Both the position numbers and the translations under genes were made by a program. Under the pieces are notes generated by a model. That model was not told the DNA's origin. It saw nothing but the letters and a program-made list of their open reading frames with translations, and made no database searches. Shown in pieces: positions 1 through 6,941 of a stretch of 64,000 nucleotides of DNA. Numbering within the stretch: position 1 is the stretch's first letter; every line of letters starts with the position of its first letter. This stretch comes from Halosimplex litoreum (GTDB lineage: Archaea > Halobacteriota > Halobacteria > Halobacteriales > Haloarculaceae): positions 1-64,000 of the forward strand of contig NZ_CP065856.1 in NCBI RefSeq assembly GCF_016065055.1, written 5' to 3'.

Positions 1-2093
1 TGACGAAATCGCTCGCGCTCACGGTGCGTGTCGAAGACGCGAGAACGGAGAGCGCGCTCTCGGCTTCGACGGCGGACCGACTCGGTCTCGCGGACGGCGA
101 CGCGGTGACGCTGCGCTACGGAACCGACCGCGAGGCCACGGCGACGGTCGAAGCCGCCGCCGACATCGCCGACGATCAAGTAGTCGTGCCGACGGACTTG
201 GCGACGCGACTCGGTGTCGACGGGGGGGAGACGGTCACCGTCGCGCCAGTCGACCTCTCGGCGGCGGACGGCGTGACCGTCGCACCCGTGCCGCGCCTGT
301 CGGTCCGGGGCGGCCAGACGCTGTTGGTCGAGGCCATCGGGGACGAACCGGTTGCGGAGGGCGACACGGTGACCGTCTCGATGTTCGACGGGTCGCTCGA
401 CGTCCCGTTCCGCGTGCTGTCGACCGAACCCAGTGGCCCGGTCACGGTCGGCGCCACGACCGACATCCGAATCGAGGACGGACCGGCGCCGCTCACCGGT
501 TCGACGCTCGTGACACCGCTCCCAGCGTCGGCGGTCGGGGGGTACGAAGAGACGGCATCGGCCGTTGAGGAGTCACTCGCGACGCTGTTCGAGAGTGGAC
601 GACGCGTCGCCGGAACGGGTCCACGGGCCGGCATGCTACTGACTGGTCCCGAGGGCGTCGGCAAGACACACCTCTTGCAGTATGGCGCGTGGGCGACCGA
701 CGCGACGATCAATCACGTCGCCCCACAGCGACTGCTGTCCGCGAGCGCCTCTTCAGTGACCGACTCTCTCCGGTCGGCCGCGACCTCAGCGCAGGGGAGC
801 GAAAAGGGTATCATCCATCTGGACGCCTTCGACACAGTCGTCAAGGAGGCGGACGCAGCGACGCTGTCGGCGGTCCGACGGTGGCTCGACCGACTGCGGG
901 AGGCGACGGACGTGGTCGTCGTCGCCGAAGCGACAGACTCGTCGGCCGTCCGCTCGGACCTGCGACAGGGCGGACGACTCTCGAAGTCCGTCACCGTGCC
1001 GGAACCGGGACGAGACGACCGCGCGGCCATCCTCTCGACGCTGGCGGCCGGCGCGTCGGTCGAGGTCGCTGGCGACATCTCGTCGGTCGGTCGCCGTGCA
1101 TTCGGATACGTCGCGGGTGACCTCGTCGCGCTGTGGCTGACCGCAGTGGAATCCGCCGTAGAACGGGCGATCGGGGACCGGCAGGTCGTCTCCGAGTCGG
1201 ACGTAGCGCGCAGTCTGGAAGAGACGGAGCCGGTCGGACTCGACGGGTCAACCGTCGACGTGCCGACGACGACGTTCGACGACATCGGTGGGCTGGAGGA
1301 AGCGAAACGGGAACTTACGCGCGCGGTACAGTGGCCGCTGACCGCGCCGGAGCTGTTCGCGGAATTGGATATAGAGCCGCCAGCTGGTGTCCTCCTGTAC
1401 GGACCACCCGGCACCGGAAAGACGTTGCTCGCCCGCGCGGTGGCCTCAATGAGCGACGCGAACTTCGCCGTGGTGAACGGACCGGAGCTGATGAACAGGT
1501 ACGTCGGCGAGAGCGAGCGCGCGGTCAGACGGGTGTTCGAACGGGCGCAGTCGAACTCCCCGAGCGTCCTGTTTTTCGACGAGATCGACGGTATCGGTGC
1601 GACCCGAACGGGGGACGACAACTCGCCCGCGACGGAACGCGTCGTCTCACAGTTGCTGACCGAACTAGACGGCGTCGAGCGGCGGGGCGGCGTCACCGTC
1701 CTCGGAGCAACCAACCGGCCCGGTCGCCTCGACAAGGCGCTGTTGCGTCCCGGACGGTTCGACCGGGTTGTCTCGGTTCCAATGCCCAACCGTCAGGCAC
1801 GGGCCGAAATATTCGGGATCCACCTGGCCGACCAGGCGGCGACGACGTTCGATCTCGACGCGCTCGCCGAGCGGACTACGGGATACACTGGCAGTGACAT
1901 CGCCGCCGTGGTCCGCGAAGCCGGTCTCCTAGCGATCGAATCGCGCGTGGACGACGAGGGAGCGGCGACCAGGGTCGAGGACTCACGCGTCCGCATCGAA
2001 CCCGGCCATCTCAGGCAGGCACTCGATACGGTCGGCCCATCGTTGTCGCCTGAGGCGCGCGAGGGCTACGAGTCGTTCGACTGGTCGGGCTAA
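1..2093 (+). CDS. CDC48-like AAA+ ATPase with two AAA domains (start codon cut by window edge)
   Basis: A cytosolic unfoldase/segregase of the CDC48/VAT type is the likely role. An N-terminal double-psi-barrel-like region (about residues 1-160) precedes two AAA modules. D1 has a Walker A (GPEGVGKT), but its Walker B reads HLDAFD, so the catalytic Glu is replaced by Ala. D2 is complete, with GPPGTGKT, FFDEID and the second region of homology (GRLDKALLRPGRFDR). The frame runs back to base 3, and bases 1-2 are TG, so an ATG whose A lies just outside the window would give an N-terminus MTKSLALTV, as expected for CDC48 N-domains; a GTG at 24 is the alternative. It ends tail-to-tail, overlapping the next gene by 4 bp. 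Family certain, substrate unknown. Confidence 0.9.
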   Translation, partial: TKSLALTVRVEDARTESALSASTADRLGLADGDAVTLRYGTDREATATVEAAADIADDQVVVPTDLATRLGVDGGETVTVAPVDLSAADGVTVAPVPRLSVRGGQTLLVEAIGDEPVAEGDTVTVSMFDGSLDVPFRVLSTEPSGPVTVGATTDIRIEDGPAPLTGSTLVTPLPASAVGGYEETASAVEESLATLFESGRRVAGTGPRAGMLLTGPEGVGKTHLLQYGAWATDATINHVAPQRLLSASASSVTDSLRSAATSAQGSEKGIIHLDAFDTVVKEADAATLSAVRRWLDRLREATDVVVVAEATDSSAVRSDLRQGGRLSKSVTVPEPGRDDRAAILSTLAAGASVEVAGDISSVGRRAFGYVAGDLVALWLTAVESAVERAIGDRQVVSESDVARSLEETEPVGLDGSTVDVPTTTFDDIGGLEEAKRELTRAVQWPLTAPELFAELDIEPPAGVLLYGPPGTGKTLLARAVASMSDANFAVVNGPELMNRYVGESERAVRRVFERAQSNSPSVLFFDEIDGIGATRTGDDNSPATERVVSQLLTELDGVERRGGVTVLGATNRPGRLDKALLRPGRFDRVVSVPMPNRQARAEIFGIHLADQAATTFDLDALAERTTGYTGSDIAAVVREAGLLAIESRVDDEGAATRVEDSRVRIEPGHLRQALDTVGPSLSPEAREGYESFDWSG

Positions 2094-2317
2094 TCCAGCG
2101 TCCTGTCTCGATGAAGCGTCAGGACCGAAACGACGACGCCCACGAGTGCGACGGCTTCGATGGCCAACACCAACCAGAACGCGGGGCGGAACTCGAGTCC
2201 GAACGACTGGAACACCGGGAGCGCGAACAGCCCGAACACTGCCAGCCCCGACGACAGAAACAGGCCCGCCACCGACTGGTAACTCAACGACTTTGGAACG
2301 TCTCCTGAGTCACTCAT
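2090..2317 (-). CDS. Small two-helix membrane protein
   Basis: This 75-residue protein has a short polar N-terminus, then two hydrophobic segments (about residues 16-37 and 44-65) separated by a short loop, and a charged C-terminus (TLHRDRTLD). It is a predicted small inner-membrane protein of unknown function. It is convergent with the CDC48-like gene (4-bp overlap) and lies 54 bp downstream of the rhodopsin gene on the same strand, so it may be the distal gene of a rhodopsin transcript. I recognise no catalytic motif. Confidence 0.6.
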   Translation of the reverse strand: MSDSGDVPKSLSYQSVAGLFLSSGLAVFGLFALPVFQSFGLEFRPAFWLVLAIEAVALVGVVVSVLTLHRDRTLD

Positions 2318-2371
2318 TCGTTACTACCGGAGTGTCGTCCTCAAATAAGCTGCTGGGGATCGGTCGCCCGA

Positions 2372-3145
2372 TCAGTCGGCAGTCGCTTCCTCGGCCGACG
2401 GCGTCGGAGCGGAGTCGCCGCCGACGATCGCGCGGCTGCGCAGGAGAATGAACCCGAACCCGATCTTCGCGAACAGGTCAAGGATCATGAACAGCAGCGT
2501 CTCACCGTACAGACCGACCAGCCCGAGACCTTCTGTCCCGACGAGCCACGCGACGGGGTAGATGGCCCAGGCCACGAGGATGATGTTCCGTAGGACGTTG
2601 AACGTCGACTGGGTGTCCTCGTCGGCGTCCGCGGCCGCTTCGCCGACGGTGACGACCAGGTAGTATAGCACGAACAGCATCGCGATAGTGCTGATCGTCC
2701 AGAAGGCGTATCGCGCGACCGGGATCTTCATCAGCGTCGCCGCGAGACCGGTGACGATCATGAACGCGTCGATAGTGACCAGCGTCGCGAGGTCACGCCG
2801 ACTCGCCCCGGCCAACAGCCCGATGTCGAGCAACAGCAGCGGGGTCGTGAACAGCCAGTCGGCGTACCGCGCCCAGTAGATATCGAGCACGGTGCCGTCC
2901 ACGAGTTCGACTTCTGTCAACCCGAAGCCGAAGAACATCGACAGGTACGACGCGGCCGCGATCCCCGCGATCAGGATCGTGATCACGTAGAACTCTTCCT
3001 CTTCGGGGTCCTGCACGTCCCAACCCTTGGCCATGAAGTACACCATGCCTAGGAGCATCCCGATCGTTCCGAGAGCCAGCCAGATGCCCTCGCCCTCGAC
3101 TCCGAGGGTAGACATCTGCAGCGCCTGTGTCATAGTTTCTGGCAT
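2372..3145 (-). CDS. bop: Bacteriorhodopsin-type light-driven proton pump
   Basis: Seven-helix retinal protein of 257 residues that pumps protons outward across the cell membrane. All pump residues of bacteriorhodopsin are present: helix C reads RYADWLFTTPLLLLD, giving R93, D96 (proton acceptor, BR D85), T100 and D107 (proton donor, BR D96). Helix G carries the retinal-binding lysine K227 in LFAKIGFG, and the release-group pair E205/E215 (BR E194/E204) is kept. The start MPETMTQ at 3145 was chosen because upstream in-frame codons fall in the promoter; MTQALQM at 3133 is an alternative. The sequence is close to cruxrhodopsin/archaerhodopsin types. No brp, blh, bat or crt gene is in the window. 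Proton-pump rather than sensory or chloride function follows from D96 and D107. Confidence 0.95.
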   Translation of the reverse strand: MPETMTQALQMSTLGVEGEGIWLALGTIGMLLGMVYFMAKGWDVQDPEEEEFYVITILIAGIAAASYLSMFFGFGLTEVELVDGTVLDIYWARYADWLFTTPLLLLDIGLLAGASRRDLATLVTIDAFMIVTGLAATLMKIPVARYAFWTISTIAMLFVLYYLVVTVGEAAADADEDTQSTFNVLRNIILVAWAIYPVAWLVGTEGLGLVGLYGETLLFMILDLFAKIGFGFILLRSRAIVGGDSAPTPSAEEATAD

Positions 3146-3165
3146 ATTACGGGTTACAGTTCGGT

Positions 3166-3202
3166 ATTTACGTATAAAAATAGCCAACCAAACTAGTGTG
3201 GT
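3166..3202 (-). promoter_or_regulatory. bop promoter: Bat-type upstream element plus TATA box
   Basis: Read on the minus strand, positions 3202-3188 give ACCACACTAGTTTGG. This fits the Bat upstream activating sequence as I remember it for Halobacterium bop, brp and crtB1 (ACC-NN-ACTAGTT-N-GG). It is followed 8-10 bp downstream by an AT-rich TATA-like box (ATTTTTATA, 3180-3172), about 30 nt before the start codon. The arrangement predicts control by a Bat-like oxygen/light-responsive activator encoded elsewhere in the genome. The consensus is from memory and should be checked. Confidence 0.7.
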
Positions 3203-3284
3203 GCGAGGGTGTGAGCCGTCGTCCTCGTTCCCCGGGACCCACCCCACCAATAGATTCAATTTAATTACCCCCTAATGGGCACTC

Positions 3285-3614
3285 ATGTCGGACGAGGGTC
3301 AGGCCGCGGAATCCACGGTGGACGACACGGACACAGAAAACCGAACGACCGACGAGCAAACAGAGGCGGTGCTCGACGCCGAGGCCGTCGAGGCGGCCGA
3401 GACGACCGACGAGCTTCGGGAGGTCGTCGACGAACAACAGGAACGCATCGAAGAGCTCGAAGACCTCCTGTTGGACCTCTCGACGCGGGTCGCGGACGGT
3501 AACTCCATGGGCGTCTGCCCGGACTGCCACGGCGCGGTGATCAAAGTCGACCCGTGGTTTCGCTCGGCGAAGATCAAGTGCACCGAGTGCGAGCGCGTGT
3601 TCCACGAGTATTGA
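3285..3614 (+). CDS. Coiled-coil protein with C-terminal CxxC zinc finger, divergent from bop
   Basis: 109 residues. The first 45 are acidic and probably disordered. Residues about 46-70 form a heptad-like coiled coil (LREVVDEQQERIEELEDLLL). The last 40 carry CPDC and CTEC knuckles about 20 residues apart, a zinc ribbon typical of small haloarchaeal regulators. It is transcribed away from bop across a shared intergenic region holding the Bat-type site. In Halobacterium a small zinc-finger protein, Brz, lies near bop and activates it; this protein is longer and I cannot show orthology. Function unknown, possibly regulatory. Confidence 0.7.
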   Translation: MSDEGQAAESTVDDTDTENRTTDEQTEAVLDAEAVEAAETTDELREVVDEQQERIEELEDLLLDLSTRVADGNSMGVCPDCHGAVIKVDPWFRSAKIKCTECERVFHEY

Positions 3615-4064
3615 CGGCCGACGGACCCAGTAACGGAACGAGATACACTCGGTCCTCGCCAGGCGTGCGCTCTGCGGTTGGGTCGTTGCCCCGACGACCA
3701 CGTTGGGTGGTGTCGAGACGGCCGGAGACCGTCGACACCGCGCGCACATCTACCGTCCGAGAGCAACTCGCGTCCATCTGGTCGGCGGTACAGTGTACCG
3801 CACACGGAGATCTAGGTGTCTCAGAGTCGCGTCGAAGAGCCGGAACGACGAGCGATCGAGTTTCGAGTGACGGCGCTCGGTGCCGACCGCGTGATGGTCG
3901 ACACCGGGGAGGGCTGCGTCAACCCGTTGGCGAGGCTGTGGCCGAGGCGCCGGCCCGTCCGGTTCACCCCCTTTGCCAGAGGACCGGCACCCCTGCGTGG
4001 AACGGCAACCGAAAGTGCGACGCTGGGGCCCGCATCGAAATGCATGCTCCTGTCGCGGTAACGG
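3615..4064. other. Non-coding stretch with two hairpins
   Basis: No convincing gene here: the small open frames lack haloarchaeal codon bias. A perfect 8-bp inverted repeat (GGTGTCGA at 3709-3716, TCGACACC at 3732-3739) and a tight hairpin at 3786-3800 (CGGTAC-AGT-GTACCG) could end transcription of the zinc-finger gene. The rest shows nothing I can name. Confidence 0.4.
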
Positions 4065-4559
4065 GCCGAAATCGGCGAAGAGCTCGTCAGCGTCCGTCGA
4101 ATCGCGATCGGTGACGACCGCCGCAGTATCACGTACTTTACCGCGGACGACTGCTGGTAGCTGTGTCTGCGGAGCGACCTGACCCGGAACGCGGGGCTGA
4201 ACCCCTTCTTCGGCAACGAGCGACTGAGCGTTTCCTCCCAGCAGACTCACGACGGGACAGAGGTCGGAGAGTTCCGATTTACCGTCGGCGTCTCCGTGTT
4301 GGGGTCCGTCACGCGGACCATCGTCGGCAACCACAGCGTGTTCGTGCCCACCGACCCGCTCGGTCTCGACGTGTTCAGCGAGGTCGAAACGTCGATTCGA
4401 GCGGTGCTGGAGGATTTCGGGGAGTGGGCGAGGTCGAAGGGTGGCGCGGACCTCTTACGCGACGCTGGCGTGAACCACGTGAAGACGGTCGCTCACCGAG
4501 GCCTCGTTGCACTCGGCCTCGCTCGCGCTGCGACTTTCCTGGTTCGAATCCCTCCGTGA
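4065..4559 (+). pseudogene. Remnant of a haloarchaeal conserved protein with an in-frame TAG
   Basis: One frame reads as a conserved protein across a stop. It begins after a TAA at 4059-4061 with no usable start, reads AEIGEELVSV and ITYFTADDCW, hits TAG at 4158-4160, then continues LCLRSDLTRNAG, TEVGEFRFTV and FVPTDPLGLDVFSEVE to a TGA at 4557-4559. It resembles, from memory, a haloarchaeal family with a 'YFTxDDxxQLYLRxDL' signature (DUF7522-like), in which the stop replaces a Gln, so a CAG to TAG change would explain it. The start is missing and the 3' end runs into the tRNA-Trp trailer repeat. Probably a dead gene. Confidence 0.45.
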
Positions 4560-4624
4560 CGTCCGTCGCGCCTCACGGCTGGCGAGCACACGAGGTGCTC
4601 GCCGGGTAGTTCGGCGCGGAAGTA
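4500..4624 (-). repeat. tRNA-trailer repeat unit behind tRNA-Trp
   Basis: Read on the minus strand directly after the tRNA-Trp 3' end. It has a perfect 9-bp hairpin (GGCGAGCAC at 4581-4589, GTGCTCGCC at 4595-4603), then GGGATTCGAACC (4552-4541), AGGAAAGTCGCAG (4540-4528) and a GAGCGAGG-rich tract. The same core follows tRNA-Lys (two copies) and tRNA-Val in this window. GGGATTCGAACC is the reverse complement of a T-arm. The distal end is eroded and no clear copy of the Trp 3' end can be placed. Confidence 0.6.
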
Positions 4625-4801
4625 TGGGGTCGGAGGGATTTGAACCCCCGATCGACTGATATCTCCGGTAGCGCCTCGGAACTCCAGAGGGTCATCACAG
4701 GGTCGGTGATCAGCCGACCCGTTCAGTATATCAGCTGGAGTGTCGTCCCGGGCGCCGTTGCCTCTGGAGTCAGTCGCCATGCCGGACTTGGCCACGACCC
4801 C
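4625..4801 (-). tRNA. tRNA-Trp (CCA) with a 103-nt intron
   Basis: Acceptor strands GGGGTCG (4801-4795) and CGACCCC (4632-4626) pair, with A73 at 4625. The 5' exon (4764-4801) ends in the loop CTCCAG with anticodon CCA. The 3' exon (4625-4660) resumes with A38 and the TCAGT stem, then the T-arm GGGGGTTCAAATCCC. The intron, 4661-4763, sits between positions 37 and 38, the usual archaeal site, and is as long as the Haloferax volcanii tRNA-Trp intron. It holds a box C-like GTGATGA (4698-4692) and three box D-like CTGA motifs (4734-4731, 4726-4723, 4713-4710), consistent with the known box C/D guide function of this intron for 2'-O-methylation of the tRNA itself. The boxes are in permuted order, which suits a circularised intron. 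Confidence 0.92.
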
Positions 4802-4864
4802 GCCTGCATCACCGGATAAGCCCAATCCCACTAAAGGGGTTTCGGTCTCTGTCGATCGGAGCGG

Positions 4865-5095
4865 TCAGTCGTCGTCTTCGATCTCCGCCCAGTCGCACTC
4901 CTGGCACTTGTAGCCGGTGACGAAGGAGGTGACGCCGGGCATGTAGCCGACTTTCAGGACGTTCTCGCCGCAGTCGGGACAGTCCCGGTCGGCGTCTTCG
5001 ATGGGTTCGGCGTCCATGACCGACTCGCCCTCTATCAGCTCGGCCAGGCGTTTGGGCGTGACCATCCGCCCCTGCACGACGCGATTGTCTGCCAT
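4865..5095 (-). CDS. Small zinc-ribbon protein (DUF5795-like)
   Basis: 76 residues. The start MADNRVVQGRMVTPKRL is chosen because upstream in-frame sequence is GC-rich non-coding repeat. Two CxxC knuckles (CPDCGENVL and CQECDWAE) about 25 residues apart form a probable zinc ribbon in the C-terminal half; the N-terminal half (LAELIEGESVMDAEPIEDAD) is conserved in a haloarchaeal family I remember as DUF5795. Function unknown; a nucleic-acid or protein adaptor role is only inference. Confidence 0.8.
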   Translation of the reverse strand: MADNRVVQGRMVTPKRLAELIEGESVMDAEPIEDADRDCPDCGENVLKVGYMPGVTSFVTGYKCQECDWAEIEDDD

Positions 5096-5543
5096 ACCGT
5101 CGTATCGCCGCGCCCGCCCGTAAGCCCTTCCACTCAGGATGAGACGCAGTAGCTGGGACGACTGCTGGAACGGAGAACAGAAGCACCGCAAACAGCGTGA
5201 AAGCCCCGACGCGTTCGACTTCTGCGACTCGCTGCGCTCCTCACCTCCGCCCTCGCTCGCTTCGCTCGCGAGGCCATCCGGTTGCGGTGCTTGCGTCGTC
5301 TCGTACGTCGAACGCGTCGCCCCTTTCATTCCCACCCGCGTAGCTGGACCGGACAGTCTGTGCGGGCGGGAATGAAAGGGGCCGTTCGTTCCGGGAACCC
5401 GGGCAACGTAAGCACTGGAGCGAGCAAAGCGAGCGAAGCGCGCAGCGAGCCCCGGGACCGGAACGAACGGGGGCTTTCACGCTGTTCGCGGTTCCAAGAT
5501 AAGCAGCGGTGCAGTCGCCGTCACGGACAGACCCCTCGACAAC
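5096..5543. repeat. GC-rich intergenic region with nested inverted repeats
   Basis: No gene is supported here. A perfect 17-bp inverted repeat (5191-5207 and 5470-5486, AACAGCGTGAAAGCCCC and its complement) encloses a second perfect 15-bp inverted repeat (5319-5333 and 5368-5382, GCCCCTTTCATTCCC and its complement). Between the arms lie low-complexity GCTCGCTTCGCTCGCG-like tracts. The whole could fold as a cruciform of about 300 bp or be a decayed miniature element. No transposase is present. Confidence 0.65.
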
Positions 5544-6455
5544 TCACAGCCAGGGTGCGCGTTCGTCGTCGCTGGTGACGTAGTCGGAGACGCGGCCGGG
5601 GACGGACTCGTCGTCGTCCTCGTCCGCGTCGTCCTCCACGTCGACCGCGTCATCGGGTTCGCCGCCGTCGGCGACCGCCGGGTCGTCCGCCCGAGTCGCA
5701 CCGGACACATCGACGTACTCCCGGTCGCCGTCGGGGTCGAAGGCGAACAGCGCCGTTACGCCCAGGACGGCCAGCGCGATGGGCGCGTCGCCCGGGACCA
5801 ATCCGAAGATCGAGAGCGGAAGGACCCCCAGAGCGACGGCGCTGCCGAAGCGGAAGCGGTCGATGTCCACTACCGCACGGAGCCACGGGCCCAAAAGCGC
5901 CACGAGCAGGGCGAAGCCGACACCGACGCCGGCCGCGGCGACCGCCCGCGCGATCAGTTCGGGGTCGGTCGTCACGGACAGCGAGACGCCGCTGGGGTCG
6001 AAACTCGCGACGAGGCCGAGGGCGATGACGATCGCCGGCCTGGGGAGGTACTCGCCGATGCGGGCGCTTGCGGTCTTGGCGGCGACGGTCAGGATGACCA
6101 GGCCGGCGAACCGTGAGAACACCGGCATGTTCAGCATGTCGCGGATGGTCGGCGCCAGGGCCGCCTCGACGGCGGCGACCGGTATCAGGACCGCGCCGAC
6201 GGCGAGGATGGCGGTCGCGACCTCCTTCCGGGAGCCGTCCATCTCGGCGAGGACGACGGCGACGGTGGCGCTGCCACCGAAAATGAGCAGGCCGACTTCG
6301 AGGATGCCGACGGGGTCGGAGAGCGCGCCCGCCAGAACGAGCGCGGGGAAGATGCCGTCGACCAGCGGGAGACACATGATGGTCGCGAGGAGCTTCGTCG
6401 CGCCGCCGACGCGCCGCTCGACGGTGAGTGCGACCGGGTGTTGGGAGCTACTCAT
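5544..6455 (-). CDS. Multi-pass membrane protein (DUF5794-like)
   Basis: 303 residues. The start MSSSQHPVALTVERR at 6455 is used because the frame extends far upstream as antisense to guaB. About eight hydrophobic segments fill residues 20-245 (for example LATIMCLPLVDGIFPALVLAG and LLIFGGSATVAVVLA), followed by a strongly acidic cytosolic tail of about 55 residues (DDAVDVEDDADEDDDES). It fits a haloarchaeal membrane family I remember as DUF5794. No transport motif is recognised, so function is unknown. Confidence 0.8.
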   Translation of the reverse strand: MSSSQHPVALTVERRVGGATKLLATIMCLPLVDGIFPALVLAGALSDPVGILEVGLLIFGGSATVAVVLAEMDGSRKEVATAILAVGAVLIPVAAVEAALAPTIRDMLNMPVFSRFAGLVILTVAAKTASARIGEYLPRPAIVIALGLVASFDPSGVSLSVTTDPELIARAVAAAGVGVGFALLVALLGPWLRAVVDIDRFRFGSAVALGVLPLSIFGLVPGDAPIALAVLGVTALFAFDPDGDREYVDVSGATRADDPAVADGGEPDDAVDVEDDADEDDDESVPGRVSDYVTSDDERAPWL

Positions 6456-6941
6456 GCCGCTCAGGCGTGGCCGTCTCCCGTGGCCAGTGGGTGGTCCGAC
6501 CTGCGATACGCCGATCGGCGACCGGCGGCGGACTGCCAATTCGCGGCGGCCCAGGTCGGTTGCTCCGCGAAGTCCCGTTTGAAGAAGCCGGCAGAAGGTG
6601 TAAACGCGACGCTTCCAGCGTCGCGAGCGGTCTTCTGACCGATGCCAGCGATGGCGGGACTGGCGGAGTCCATATCTATCATTATTTTCCAATCGAGTAT
6701 AAGAATTGCGTGAGAGACGGCCACATGCGGCGCGATTCGGCGACTCGGTGGTCCATAGATGCGAATCCTCCGACGGGCAGCCCGAACCGAGAATTGGCCG
6801 AAGTGAACGATCGGTCGACTCGTTGGAACGTGTGTTTTGGCGCCGGTGGCGGCCGATGAGGCGTGGCCGGGCGTCTCGGGAACGGCTGGCACGGAGCGGG
6901 CGTCTCGCAACGTTTTTGAGCCGGCGGGAGCGACGGTTTAC
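6456..6941. other. Divergent intergenic region upstream of guaB
   Basis: No gene seen. An AT-rich stretch at about 6670-6706 may hold the promoter of the membrane protein gene. A perfect hairpin (CGCGACGC 6605-6612, GCGTCGCG 6618-6625) lies in its 5' flank. A TATA-like GTTTTTGAG at 6911-6919 is 26-27 nt before the guaB ATG, predicting a leaderless guaB mRNA. Confidence 0.5.

Noticed and set aside
4163-4609. 148-codon plus-strand frame
   Set aside because: Arg-rich shadow frame; a neighbouring frame carries the conserved but broken protein.
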